A DNA stretch of 64,000 nt from Herbidospora mongoliensis (GTDB taxonomy: Bacteria; Actinomycetota; Actinomycetes; Streptosporangiales; Streptosporangiaceae), in assembly GCF_001570545.1 (NCBI RefSeq), contig NZ_BBXD01000021.1:1-64000 (forward strand). The letters run 5' to 3'. Shown piece after piece: positions 26,985 to 36,401 of the stretch. The notes beneath the pieces were generated by a model. It was not told where the DNA came from, did no database searches, and worked only from the letters and a program-made list of their open reading frames with translations. The translations under genes and the position numbers were made by a program. Positions within the stretch are counted from its first letter, which is position 1; each line of letters begins with the position of its first letter.

Positions 26985-29069
26985 TTAACCCAGAAGGCGG
27001 CGCTGTTCCTCTTCGATGATCTGGTGCGCGAGCGACTGTTCGGAGATGTCGACGGCGGCCGGGCTCGACTCGGCCAGATCGCTGCGCCGGGCGTAGTCGT
27101 CGAACCTCTGGGTCTTCGTGGCGAGGATCTCCAGCAGCCGCTGGTCGACCGAGTCGACCGCGAGCAGCCGGTGGACCTGCACCTTCCTGGTCTGCCCCAT
27201 GCGGTGGGCGCGCGCGATGGCCTGGGTCTCGGTGCTCGGCTTGAGCTGCGGCTCGCAGATGATCACGACCGAGGCGGCCTGGAGGTTGAGCCCGACCCCA
27301 CCGGCGACGATCTGACTCAGCATGACCGCGTGACCCTTCTCGGCGGAGAAGGCGTCGACGATCTCCTGACGACGGTCGGGGTCGATGTCGCCGGACAGTT
27401 TGTAGGCGTTCGCCACGGTCTCGCCGACGGCTTTCAGGACGTCCTTGAAATAGGAGAACACGATGACCTTCAGCCCGTTGGCCTCGGCGTCCTCGACGAG
27501 TTCGGTGAGCCGCTTGAGCTTGGCCGACGTGGCCGGATGGGCGAACGCGGCGCGGCGCATCTTCGGGAAGTGCCGGTCGGCGACCGCCTGACGGTAGGCG
27601 TCGAGGTCGTCGCCGGAGAACTCGACCCATTCGTCGGCCTCGACGCGATCAGGAAGTTCGTGCAGGACGTCCTCCTGGTTCCTCCGCAGATAAGCGGAGG
27701 CGACCGATTTCCGGAACGCCTGCGGCCCGGCCTGGCTGATCTCCAACCCGGGATCGAGGTGCCCGACGAGGACCCGGAACTCCTCGACCCGGTTCTCCAT
27801 CGGGGTGCCGGTCAGGAACAGCACCCGGTCGACGGCGCCGCACCAGGCGGCGACGGCCTTCGCGCGCTTGGTGGCGGGATTCTTGACGAAGTGGGCCTCG
27901 TCGACGACCAGCATCGCGACCTTGGACGTCGGGGTCAGCCGGTGGAGCCCGTCGAGCGTGGCGACGGCGACCCCGCCCTCCTTCTCCCACTCGTCGAGCG
28001 CGGCCTCTCTTCGGTTGCCGTGGATCTTCTGCGCCTTCAGGACGCTGCGCGTCTCGATCTCCCGCACCCAGTTGACGACCACGCTGGCCGGACAGACGAC
28101 CAGGAAGTGGGTCGCCCCCTCGGCCGCGAGATGAGCGAGCGCCGCGATGGCCTCGATCGACTTGCCGAGCCCCATCTCGTCGCCGATGATGACGCGCTTC
28201 TGGGCCAGGGCGAACCTGGCGCCGAACGACTGGTAGCCCCGCAGCGAGACACGCCGGAAGGCGTCGTCGAGCGGCTGGGCGTTGACCCTGGCCAGCACGT
28301 CGTCCGGGAGGACGCCCTCGGTGACCCGCTCCCCCGCGAGGTCGGCGAGCAGGGAGTAGTAATCGGACGACCGGTATTCGAAGTCGGCCCACGCCTCGTC
28401 GCCACTGGACGGCGGCCGCAGCAAATCTGTGATGACCTGCGGAAACTCGTTGCCGACCTGGGACGCGTCGTCGAGCAGGGCGTCGATGCTCTCGACCGCA
28501 TCGCGGGCCTCCTGCCGCCGCCTCCTGCTCGCGGTGACGAGCCGCCAGCGAGACCTGGCGGGCTGGGCGGCCTTCAGGAGCGGGGTGAACGTCGCGTCGA
28601 TGTCATGGGCGGCACGGAGATGGAACGGGAGTTCCGTTCCGGCGTCGAGGAGCCGCTTCAGCGCGATGACCAGCGCCTCCGACATCCAGTCGCCGCGCTC
28701 GATCTTCACACTGGCCAGCTGCCTGGCCGCTTCTTCGATCTGGTCGGCGGCGGCCTTGATCTGCCTGGCCGTCTGCGGCCCGACCCCGGGGAGTTCCTGC
28801 AGCCGGTAGGCCGACATGTCGTGAACCTGAAGGACAGTGGTGATACCGGAGCGTTCGAGCGCACCTGTGCGGAGACGTCCGTCGGTGACGTCTTTGAGGC
28901 GGCTGATGGGCATCTGTGCGAGATCGTCGCGGACGGTGTTCTTACGCAGGGTGTCGAGGGCCTGGAGGGCCTGGCCCTGGACGGCGGCGTGGTCGGCGAG
29001 AAGGGTGCGGGCGGTAGCCGTCAGACGATCTGCGACCCGGCAGAGGTCGTCGGCCTCGCGAACACCCAT
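26985..29069 (-). CDS. SNF2-family DNA-dependent ATPase/helicase with HhH motif
   Basis: A 694-residue protein. A helix-hairpin-helix DNA-binding motif near residues 75-110 (YRLQELPGVGPQTARQIKAA) precedes a full SNF2 motor. The motor has Walker A GDEMGLGKS near 300, DEAH (VVDEAHFVKNPATK) near 391, TGTPMENR, and a C-terminal helicase lobe with ARAHRMGQTRKVQVHRLL. ATG 29069 follows GGAGAG; an upstream extension is not needed. It is divergent, 61 bases apart, from the PLD-helicase-DUF3427 gene. It could remodel protein-DNA complexes in repair or defence; which is not shown. Confidence 0.9.
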   Translation of the reverse strand: MGVREADDLCRVADRLTATARTLLADHAAVQGQALQALDTLRKNTVRDDLAQMPISRLKDVTDGRLRTGALERSGITTVLQVHDMSAYRLQELPGVGPQTARQIKAAADQIEEAARQLASVKIERGDWMSEALVIALKRLLDAGTELPFHLRAAHDIDATFTPLLKAAQPARSRWRLVTASRRRRQEARDAVESIDALLDDASQVGNEFPQVITDLLRPPSSGDEAWADFEYRSSDYYSLLADLAGERVTEGVLPDDVLARVNAQPLDDAFRRVSLRGYQSFGARFALAQKRVIIGDEMGLGKSIEAIAALAHLAAEGATHFLVVCPASVVVNWVREIETRSVLKAQKIHGNRREAALDEWEKEGGVAVATLDGLHRLTPTSKVAMLVVDEAHFVKNPATKRAKAVAAWCGAVDRVLFLTGTPMENRVEEFRVLVGHLDPGLEISQAGPQAFRKSVASAYLRRNQEDVLHELPDRVEADEWVEFSGDDLDAYRQAVADRHFPKMRRAAFAHPATSAKLKRLTELVEDAEANGLKVIVFSYFKDVLKAVGETVANAYKLSGDIDPDRRQEIVDAFSAEKGHAVMLSQIVAGGVGLNLQAASVVIICEPQLKPSTETQAIARAHRMGQTRKVQVHRLLAVDSVDQRLLEILATKTQRFDDYARRSDLAESSPAAVDISEQSLAHQIIEEEQRRLLG

Positions 29070-29130
29070 GATCTCTCCTCTGCCCGGAAAGCGGCATAAC
29101 AGGCCGGCTCGGTTGGATACGGTGCCGGCC

Positions 29131-32109
29131 ATGACGGAACTCGCACCCGGCATCTACGAGCAACTCATCACGGCAGGATGGCAGCACCGGCTGACACTTC
29201 ACGGCGATTTGGCGCAGTCGCGACAACTCGACCCGGCCGAGTCGGCCGACGTGCTGACCGCCCATCTTGCCTCGCTGGTGCGGCGCCGGCTGCGGGCCGT
29301 CCGGGGCACTGATGAGGAACGGCTCGTGGAGCAGCTCGCGATCGCCAACGAGCTGGCCAAGCTCGTCGGGGAGCCCGATGACCAGGCGGTCAACGATCTG
29401 CTGCTGGCGGTGACACGGACACGTACACCCGATGGGAAAGCGGTGTTCCCCGCCCGGCCCAGCACTCCGCTCGGGGCGAGCGCGCTGCTGGTCAACGGGC
29501 ACGGTCAGCCCAACGTGGGCAGCGAACTGCGCAAGGAGATCGCCTCCGCCGACCGGATCGACCTTTTGTGCGCCTTCATCCGCTGGCCGGGGGTGCGGAT
29601 TCTGGAGCGCGAGCTGACCGAGTTCGTCCGCCGGGGTGGTGATTTACGGGTCATCACCACGACCTATCGAGGGGCGACCGAACGACGGGCCCTCGACCGG
29701 CTGGTGGAGCTCGGGGCGAGCGTCAAGATCTCGTACGAGACCAGAACCACCCGTCTGCACGCCAAGGCGTGGCTGTTCCGCCGGGCGTCGAGCTATTCGA
29801 CGGCGTATGTCGGCTCGTCGAACCTGTCGAAGTCGGCGCTGATCGATGGGTTGGAGTGGAATGTCCGGCTGTCGGCGATGGAGCAGGCCCACCTGCTCGA
29901 CACGTTCGCGGCGACCTTCGAGGAGTATTGGTCGGACGCCTCGTTCGAGCCCTATGACCCGGCGATCCACGGAGACCTGCTCGATCGGGCACTGAGCCAG
30001 GAGCGGTTCTCCGACAAGAGCGAGATCCTCACCACGATCGATGTCGGGCCCTACGGCTACCAGAGCGAGGTGCTGGCCGATCTGGCGGCCGAGCGCACAG
30101 TGCACGACCGGTGGCGCAACCTCGTGGTGATGGCGACCGGGACCGGGAAGACGATCGTGTCGGCGCTCGACTACCGGCGGCTGAGGGCCGAGGGCACGGT
30201 CGACTCGCTGCTGTTCGTGGCCCACACGAAGGAGATCCTCGGACAGAGCCGGGAGGTGTTCCGGCAGGTCATGCGGGACGGGTCGTTCGGCGAACTGCTG
30301 GTCGACGGGCAGCGGCCGACCGAGTGGCGGCACGTGTTCGCCTCGATCCAGTCGCTGTCGCGGCTCGAACCCTTCGACGCCGACATGGTGATCGTCGACG
30401 AGTTCCACCACTCGGCCGCCGCGACGTACACGCGGCTGCTCGACCGCCTCACTCCCCGGGTGCTGCTCGGCCTGACCGCGACGCCGGAACGTTCCGACGG
30501 ACAGGACGTGCTGCACTGGTTCGACGGGCGGATCGCCTCAGAACTGCGGCTGTGGGAGGCCATTGAACGGCAACTGCTGGCGCCGTTCCAATACTTCGGC
30601 CTGCACGACGGGGTCGACCTCGCAGACGTGCCGTGGCGCCGGGGGCAGGGCTATGACCTGGCCGAACTCAGCAACGTCTACACCGGGAACGACGCCCGGG
30701 TGCGGCTGGTGCTGCAGGCCGTTCACGACAAGGTCGGTGACCCGCGCCGGATGCGGGCGCTCGGCTTCTGCGTCAGCATCGCGCACGCCGAGTTCATGGC
30801 CGCCCGGTTCACCCAGGCCGGGATCCCGGCGGTGGCCATCACGTCGCGCACCCAGGACCGGGCCGCGGCGATCAGGGCGCTGGCCGACAGGACCGTCAAC
30901 GTCGCGTTCACGGTCGACCTGTTCAACGAGGGCGTGGACATCCCGGCGATCGACACGGTGCTGTTCCTGCGGCCGACCGACAGCGCGACGGTGTTCCTCC
31001 AGCAACTCGGGCGTGGGCTGCGGCTGGCCGAGGGCAAGGCGTGCCTGACCGTGCTCGACTTCATCGGCAACCAGCACCGCGAGTTCCGTTTCGACCGGCG
31101 GTTCCGGGCGCTGAGCGGGGTGCGGCGGACCGAGGTGGTCACCGAGGTCGAGGCGGGGTTCCCGACCCTGCCCGCCGGGTGCCACATCGACCTGGACCGG
31201 GAGGTCTCCCGGCTGGTGCTGGCCAACCTGCGGGCGACCGTCAGCATGCGCTGGCCGGCGATCGTCTCCGAGCTGCGCCAGTTGCCGGAGGACACCACTC
31301 TGGCCGGGTTCCTGGCGGTGACCGGAATCGAGCTGGACGACCTCTATCGCGGCAGCCGTCTCGGCTGGTCGGACCTGCTGCGGGCGGCCGGGCGCGGTCT
31401 CCCGGCCGGCCCTTCGGACAGGCGGATCGGGAGCGCTCTGGGGCGTGTCCTGCACATCGACGACGCCGAGCGGCTCGATTTCATCGCGCGGGCGGTACGG
31501 GGTGGCACGGCCCGGAGCGTCAGGGAACAACGGTTGCTCGCGATGCTGGAGACGACCGGCTTGGCCGACCTCCGGGAGCATCCCGACCGGGCCGATGAGC
31601 TCCTCGAACTGACCGCGCTGCTGGCCGATCGGCGGCATCGGGTCACCCACGTCGCCGATGCGACGGTTCCGCTGCATGTGCATGCGACGTACACGAAGAA
31701 CGAGGCTCTTGCCGCTTTCGGGGTGGCCAAGCCGGAACACATGCGGGAAGGGGTGGCCTTCGTGAAGGACGCGGGGGCCGATGTCTTCTTTGTCACCATC
31801 GACAAATCCGAAACGCATTATTCGCCGTCCACGATGTACGCCGATCGTGCCATCACGGACACGCTGTTCCAGTGGGAGTCACAATCAGGGCTCCGACGGA
31901 ACACCCCGACCGCCGGACGTTACCGTTCGGGGGAAACGGCGGTGCATTTGTTCATCCGGGAGACCAAGCAGGGCGCGCCGCCCTATCTCTACGCCGGGCC
32001 GATGGCCTACCTGTCCGACGAGGGCGAACGTCCCGTCAAGTTCCGCTGGGAGCTGCGGCGTCCGCTGCCGCCGGACGTCTTCCACTTCGCGAAAGTCACC
32101 GCCGGGTGA
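29131..32109 (+). CDS. PLD nuclease-SF2 helicase-DUF3427 protein
   Basis: A 992-residue multidomain enzyme. Residues ~110-270 form a phospholipase-D-type nuclease domain with RLHAKAWLF (His209, Lys211) and the GSSNLS motif. An SF2 helicase/restriction-like motor follows: Walker A ATGTGKT near 334, DEFHH near 422, TATPERSDG, and QQLGRGLR near 623. The C-terminal ~300 residues match DUF3427, seen in similar actinobacterial proteins. Only one PLD motif is visible, so a nuclease dimer is likely. ATG 29131 lies 11 bases after a TTGGATAC -10-like element, so the transcript is probably leaderless. The architecture fits DNA processing or anti-phage restriction; function is inferred. Confidence 0.88.
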   Translation: MTELAPGIYEQLITAGWQHRLTLHGDLAQSRQLDPAESADVLTAHLASLVRRRLRAVRGTDEERLVEQLAIANELAKLVGEPDDQAVNDLLLAVTRTRTPDGKAVFPARPSTPLGASALLVNGHGQPNVGSELRKEIASADRIDLLCAFIRWPGVRILERELTEFVRRGGDLRVITTTYRGATERRALDRLVELGASVKISYETRTTRLHAKAWLFRRASSYSTAYVGSSNLSKSALIDGLEWNVRLSAMEQAHLLDTFAATFEEYWSDASFEPYDPAIHGDLLDRALSQERFSDKSEILTTIDVGPYGYQSEVLADLAAERTVHDRWRNLVVMATGTGKTIVSALDYRRLRAEGTVDSLLFVAHTKEILGQSREVFRQVMRDGSFGELLVDGQRPTEWRHVFASIQSLSRLEPFDADMVIVDEFHHSAAATYTRLLDRLTPRVLLGLTATPERSDGQDVLHWFDGRIASELRLWEAIERQLLAPFQYFGLHDGVDLADVPWRRGQGYDLAELSNVYTGNDARVRLVLQAVHDKVGDPRRMRALGFCVSIAHAEFMAARFTQAGIPAVAITSRTQDRAAAIRALADRTVNVAFTVDLFNEGVDIPAIDTVLFLRPTDSATVFLQQLGRGLRLAEGKACLTVLDFIGNQHREFRFDRRFRALSGVRRTEVVTEVEAGFPTLPAGCHIDLDREVSRLVLANLRATVSMRWPAIVSELRQLPEDTTLAGFLAVTGIELDDLYRGSRLGWSDLLRAAGRGLPAGPSDRRIGSALGRVLHIDDAERLDFIARAVRGGTARSVREQRLLAMLETTGLADLREHPDRADELLELTALLADRRHRVTHVADATVPLHVHATYTKNEALAAFGVAKPEHMREGVAFVKDAGADVFFVTIDKSETHYSPSTMYADRAITDTLFQWESQSGLRRNTPTAGRYRSGETAVHLFIRETKQGAPPYLYAGPMAYLSDEGERPVKFRWELRRPLPPDVFHFAKVTAG

Positions 32110-32243
32110 AGTGGCCCATTCGCGTCCGAGATCCCCTGGACGAATGAACCACTAAGCCGCCAATACCCGCACGGATTTCCTGTATAGGGCACCGAAAAAG
32201 TTAGCGTTATGCGCTCTTTCTCTCCCTTATCCAAGGATTCCTG

Positions 32244-32990
32244 ATGCATCCCGTTCCCGTCCGGCCCGCGCGAGCCGTCGCCATACTGGCCACGCTCGCG
32301 ATCGCGTTCAACCTGCTCATCGAGGCCGCCGCCGTCTTCGTGAGCCTCGACCGGTACGAGTTCATCGGCCGCGTCGCCGCCGATCCGCTGAGCGTCGACC
32401 TCGCCGAGGTCGGGGACAGCGACAGCCTGTACGCGTTCACCGGCATCCTCCAGGCTGGCACCCTGCTGCTGGCCGGGATCTTCTACTGGGTCTGGCTGTT
32501 CCGCGTGCGTGCCAACGCCGAGGCCCTGTCTCCGCATGTGAAGCAGCGTCTCGGGCGGGTCTGGCTGGTCCTCGGATGGATCGTCCCGATCATCTCGTTC
32601 TGGTTCCCCAAGCAGATCGTGGACGACATCTGGACCGCCTCCGACCCGCAGCAGCGTAAGCCCGGCGGGCTGGCGATGACCTGGTGGATCACGTGGGTGC
32701 TGTCGGTGTTCGGCTCGAACCTGGTCGCCCGGTTCGTGTTCGGCAGCACGGAGCTCGCGGACCTGCAGAGCGCGGCGCTCATCGAGATGATCTTCTTCCC
32801 GCTGACGCTGGTCTCGGGCATCCTCGCGATCATGGTCCTCAACAAGATCACGTCGCTGCAGGCCATCCCGCGGGCCGCCGCGCCGCAGTATCCGCCGCAG
32901 GGCCAGTTCCCGCCCGGGTACCCCCAGGGACAGCCGCAGTACCAGCAGCAGTATCAGCAGCAGGTGCCGCCGCAGCAGAACCCCTACTAG
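32244..32990 (+). CDS. DUF4328 membrane protein with Gln/Pro-rich tail
   Basis: A 248-residue protein with about six membrane helices and the DUF4328 core: FYWVWLFRVRANAEAL, GWIVPIISFWFPKQIVDDIW and a WWITWVLS segment. The last 35 residues are a low-complexity PPQGQFPPGYPQGQ/YQQQ tail, common in actinomycete membrane proteins and probably cytoplasmic. AAGGA precedes ATG 32244. The 134 bases upstream contain no other recognisable feature. Confidence 0.85.
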   Translation: MHPVPVRPARAVAILATLAIAFNLLIEAAAVFVSLDRYEFIGRVAADPLSVDLAEVGDSDSLYAFTGILQAGTLLLAGIFYWVWLFRVRANAEALSPHVKQRLGRVWLVLGWIVPIISFWFPKQIVDDIWTASDPQQRKPGGLAMTWWITWVLSVFGSNLVARFVFGSTELADLQSAALIEMIFFPLTLVSGILAIMVLNKITSLQAIPRAAAPQYPPQGQFPPGYPQGQPQYQQQYQQQVPPQQNPY

Positions 32991-32994
32991 GTCG

Positions 32995-33987
32995 TCAGTT
33001 GCCGGGGTAGCGGTCCCAGGAGGCGCCGCCCCGGGTCATCTCCATGACGAAGTCGTCGGCGAGTTCGGCGATCGTGTCCCTGCCCTCCACCCGGTCCGCC
33101 CATCGGGCCGGGATCTCCCATCCGGCGGCGCCGAGCAGGTTGCCGCAGATCGAGCCGGTCGAGTCACTGTCGCCCGAGTGGTTGACGGCCAGGATCAGCG
33201 CGTCGGCGAAAGTGGTCTCGGCGAGGGCGCAGTAGACGCCGATGGCCAGCGCCTCCTCGGCCACCCACGCCTCTCCCAGCGACTCGACCTTCGCCGCCGA
33301 CGGGGGGCCTGAGCGGGCGAGGTCGACGGCGCCCTGGAGCGCCTTCGTCGTGGCGGAATCGTCGATCAGGGGGAGGGTGGCGGCCACCGCCTGCTCCAGC
33401 GTGGCGTCGTTCGTCAGGTGGTGGACGATCGCGGCCAGCGCCCCGGCCGAAGCGGTCGCGGTCGGGTGGCCGTGGGTGAACCGGGAGCATTCGGCCGCCC
33501 ACGCGTAGGCCTGGTCGGCCGGCCACGGGCCGAGTCCGAAGGGGGCTGAGCGCATGACCGTACCGCAGCCCTTGGAGTCGGGGTTGACGTTGCCGCGCAG
33601 GCCCGAGAGGCACGCGTTGCCGGGGGCGCGGCGGGCGTAGAGCCAGGTCTGCTCGCGGAGCCGGCCGGTGCGGTGGAAGGCGTCGCCCGGGGGCGGGGGC
33701 GCCGGGTGGTCCTGGGTGTCGAGCCAGCGCAGGTAGGCGTGACGGACCACCGACGGGACATGGCTGATGCCCCGCTCGCGGCCTCTGACGTTGCCCCGGA
33801 TCAGGCCCTCGACGGTGAAGAGGGTCATCTGGGTGTCGTCGGTGACGAGGCCGTCGGTGAGGTCGGTGATACCGGCGGGGCCGTGGTCCGCCCGGATCCG
33901 GTGCAGGGAGTCGAACTCGACGGGGGCGCCGAGCGCGTCACCGATGGCGCCGCCGATCAGGCAGCCGCGGACACGGCCGAGGTTCAT
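32995..33987 (-). CDS. ADP-ribosylglycohydrolase family protein
   Basis: A 330-residue DraG/ARH-type hydrolase that would remove ADP-ribose from a protein, nucleic acid or small molecule. The family signatures are present: CLIGGAIGDALGAPVEF at the start, TDDTQMTLF for the first metal site, and NHSGDSDSTGSICGNLLGA for the second. ATG 33987 follows GGAGG; the frame to 34062 is an unneeded extension. No ADP-ribosyltransferase is adjacent, so the substrate is unknown. It converges on the DUF4328 gene. Confidence 0.9.
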   Translation of the reverse strand: MNLGRVRGCLIGGAIGDALGAPVEFDSLHRIRADHGPAGITDLTDGLVTDDTQMTLFTVEGLIRGNVRGRERGISHVPSVVRHAYLRWLDTQDHPAPPPPGDAFHRTGRLREQTWLYARRAPGNACLSGLRGNVNPDSKGCGTVMRSAPFGLGPWPADQAYAWAAECSRFTHGHPTATASAGALAAIVHHLTNDATLEQAVAATLPLIDDSATTKALQGAVDLARSGPPSAAKVESLGEAWVAEEALAIGVYCALAETTFADALILAVNHSGDSDSTGSICGNLLGAAGWEIPARWADRVEGRDTIAELADDFVMEMTRGGASWDRYPGN

Positions 33988-34081
33988 GGGGCCTCCATCA
34001 GTAGGGGACGGCCATTCTTTCCAGGCCGGGCGCGGACTCCGGCTGCCGTGTGGCGGGGACATCCGAAAACAGGATTTGGGT

Positions 34082-34834
34082 TCACTCCAGAAAGTACGTC
34101 CGCAACACCGGGGCCAGTGCCTCCCCCGCCACGCCGTGCCACTCCCCCGGCAGGGTTCGCCGGGTCGCCGCCGGGAGGTGGTCTGCCGCCAGTTTCGCCA
34201 TGTCGGTCAGCGGGCCCGCGCTGCCCGTGCTGTCGAGCACGAGCGCCGGCACCCGCACCGCCCCGAGCAGTTCCGGTGAGGCCGTCTCCAGGAGCAGGCA
34301 GTCGTAGACGAGCGTGTGCCCCACCGACCACGCCTCGGGAGGCATCGCGGCGATGAGGTCGTCGGGCACGCCGATGGCGCGGTTGAAGAACTCCACCGTC
34401 GCCCGCTTCCCTCGGGACGCGAGCACATCCCGGACGGCCGCGGTGAAGGCGGGGTCCGGGGTGAAGGACAGCGGGGGCTCGAAGAGGGCGATCTTGGGCA
34501 CCGGGAGTCCGGCCGCCGCCGCGTGGACGGCGAGCAGGCAGCCGGACGACATTCCGTACAGGTACGCCGAGCCGCCGGCCGCGTCGATCACGGCGGCCAG
34601 GTCGCCGATCTCCTTCTCGACCGTGTACGGCTCCGCGTCGCCGCTGTGGCCGCGGCCGCGACGGTCGTACACGAAAACGGAGAAGTGCTCGGCCAGGAGG
34701 TCGACGGGGGCGGAGAGCGGGCGGAAGCCGCTGTGGTTGCCGGCCGCGTCGACGACGACGAGGGCGGTGCCGGTGCCGGTGCCGGTGCCGGTGCGTGCGA
34801 CGGAGATCTCCACTCCGTCAGGTGCGATGACCAT
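34082..34834 (-). CDS. Alpha/beta hydrolase
   Basis: A 250-residue alpha/beta-hydrolase-fold protein. The nucleophile elbow is GMSSG, the oxyanion region is near VVVDAAGNHSG, VYDRRGRGHS precedes the elbow, and a late histidine (EWHGVAGEAL) completes the likely triad. Near the N-terminus it has a (Thr-Gly)4 run encoded by a hexanucleotide repeat. Substrate unknown. It lies upstream of the ADP-ribosylglycohydrolase gene on the same strand (94-base gap) and divergent from the YCII-ECF42 module. Confidence 0.8.
   Translation of the reverse strand: MVIAPDGVEISVARTGTGTGTGTALVVVDAAGNHSGFRPLSAPVDLLAEHFSVFVYDRRGRGHSGDAEPYTVEKEIGDLAAVIDAAGGSAYLYGMSSGCLLAVHAAAAGLPVPKIALFEPPLSFTPDPAFTAAVRDVLASRGKRATVEFFNRAIGVPDDLIAAMPPEAWSVGHTLVYDCLLLETASPELLGAVRVPALVLDSTGSAGPLTDMAKLAADHLPAATRRTLPGEWHGVAGEALAPVLRTYFLE
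34766..34794. repeat. GGTGCC hexanucleotide tandem repeat (about 4.8 copies)
   Basis: Perfect head-to-tail GGTGCC units within the N-terminal coding part of the alpha/beta hydrolase. The unit is a multiple of three, so slippage would change the Thr-Gly run length without shifting frame. Confidence 0.85.
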
Positions 34835-34863
34835 GTCAGAATCCTTTCTCTCGTCACGTGGTC
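34834..34863 (+). promoter_or_regulatory. Candidate ECF42 promoter of the second YCII-sigma module
   Basis: TGTCAG (34834-34839) and CGTGGTC (34857-34863) are separated by 17 bases, the same arrangement as before the first module. It lies 35 bases upstream of the YCII start codon. Confidence 0.35.
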
Positions 34864-34897
34864 GAACGGGGCCGGCCCATATCGACAGGGGTTACCG

Positions 34898-35260
34898 ATG
34901 AAATTCGTCTGTCTCGTGTACGCCGCCGAGTCGGCGCTCATCTCGATGACCCAGGCCGAGCTCAACACCCTCATCGACGAGGCGCTGGCCAATGACGCGG
35001 CGCTGGGTGAGCAGGGCCGTCTCGTCCAGGGTGAGGCGCTCGCGCACGTCGAGTCGGCGGTGACCGTCAGGGTGCGCGGGGGGCGGGTCTCCGCCACGAC
35101 CGGGCCGTTCGCGGAGACGAACGAGCAGCTCGGCGGGTTCCTGCTCATCGAGGCCGCTGATCTGGACGAGGCCGTCGGGATCGCGGCCGGGATCCCGGGG
35201 GCGCGGTTCGGCAGTGTCGAGGTGCGGCCGGTGGTCGACCTCAACGACGTGCGGCCGTGA
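34898..35260 (+). CDS. YCII/DGPF-domain protein (ECF42 partner, second module)
   Basis: A 120-residue YCII-superfamily protein starting MKFVCLVYAAESALISM. The motif corresponding to DGPF reads TTGPFAETNEQLGGFLLIEA, so the Asp is replaced. ATG 34898 has AGGGG upstream. The stop overlaps the GTG start of the sigma factor gene (GTGA), so translation is coupled. It is more distant from the two copies at 12909-13583 than these are from each other. Confidence 0.88.
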   Translation: MKFVCLVYAAESALISMTQAELNTLIDEALANDAALGEQGRLVQGEALAHVESAVTVRVRGGRVSATTGPFAETNEQLGGFLLIEAADLDEAVGIAAGIPGARFGSVEVRPVVDLNDVRP

Positions 35261-36372
35261 CGCTCGGCGAGCTCTACCGGGCCGAGTCGGGGCGGGTGCT
35301 GGCGACGCTGGTCCGGCTGCTGGGCGACGTCGACCTGGCCGAGGAGGCCGTCCAGGACGCGTTCGCCGCCGCGGCCGAACAGTGGCCCGCCGACGGGGTG
35401 CCGGACAATCCGCGGGCGTGGCTGATCTCGGCCGGGCGGTTCAAAGCGATCGACCGGATCCGGCGCGGCGCGCGACTGCGGGAACTCCTGCCGGAACTGG
35501 CGCGGCTGACCGCCGAGGAGCGGCCGGACGACGAACTGCGGCTCATCCTGATGTGCTGCCATCCGGCGCTGCCGCCGGACGCGCAGGTCGCGATGACGCT
35601 GCGGGAGGTCTGCGGGCTCACGACGGAGGAGATCGCCGCCGCGTTCCTCACGACCGCGCCGGTCGTGGCGCAGCGCATCGTGCGGGCCAAGGCGAAGATC
35701 AAGAAGGACAGGATCCCGTACGACCTTCCCGACGACCCCGCCGACCGGCTGGAGACGGCGTTCTCGGTCGTCTATCTGATCTTCACCCAGGGGTACACGG
35801 AGTTCCGCGACGACCTGGCCGAAGAGGCGATCCGGCTGGCCCGGCGGCTCCCGGGGGCCGAAGGGCTGCTCGCGCTGCTGCTGTTCCAGCACGCCCGTCG
35901 CGGCGCCCGGCTGTCACCTGAGGGCGACCTGGTGCTGCTGGCCGACCAGGACAGGTCCCGATGGGACCTCGACCTCATCGCCGAAGGTGCGGCGTTGCTG
36001 CACCGGGCGCGGGTCAGCACGTACAGCGTCCAGGCGGCCATCGCGGCGGCCCACACCGGCGACCCGGTCGACTGGGCCAAGGTCGTGGCCCTCCACGACC
36101 TGCTGCCGCCCGATCCGGTCGCGGCGCTCAACCGGGCCGTCGCAGTCGCCATGCGCGACGGGCCGCGCGCGGGGCTCGACCTGATCGAACCGCTGATGGA
36201 TCGGCTGGAGGGGCACGCGCTCGCGCACGCCGCCCGCGCGGATCTGCTGCGCCGACTCGGGCTCGTCGAGGAGGCGGGAGCCGCCTACACACGGGCGCTG
36301 GAGCTCACGAATCAGGAGCCACAGCGCCGGTTCCTGCGGCGGCGCTTGACGGAAACGGCCGGCCTGCGGTGA
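35257..36372 (+). CDS. ECF42-type RNA polymerase sigma factor (second module)
   Basis: A 371-residue ECF sigma factor with region 2 (LLGDVDLAEEAVQDAFAAAA), region 4 (LREVCGLTTEEIAAAFLT) and the ~200-residue C-terminal extension of ECF42. The extension contains LIFTQGYTEF, LLLFQHARRGARL and DPVAALNRAVAVAMRDG. It is shorter than the first module's sigma factor and clearly a paralogue, not a recent duplicate. Coupled to the upstream YCII gene. Confidence 0.92.
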   Translation: MTLGELYRAESGRVLATLVRLLGDVDLAEEAVQDAFAAAAEQWPADGVPDNPRAWLISAGRFKAIDRIRRGARLRELLPELARLTAEERPDDELRLILMCCHPALPPDAQVAMTLREVCGLTTEEIAAAFLTTAPVVAQRIVRAKAKIKKDRIPYDLPDDPADRLETAFSVVYLIFTQGYTEFRDDLAEEAIRLARRLPGAEGLLALLLFQHARRGARLSPEGDLVLLADQDRSRWDLDLIAEGAALLHRARVSTYSVQAAIAAAHTGDPVDWAKVVALHDLLPPDPVAALNRAVAVAMRDGPRAGLDLIEPLMDRLEGHALAHAARADLLRRLGLVEEAGAAYTRALELTNQEPQRRFLRRRLTETAGLR

Positions 36373-36401
36373 CCTGGGGGAACATCGACGCCGACGGGGC
36401 C

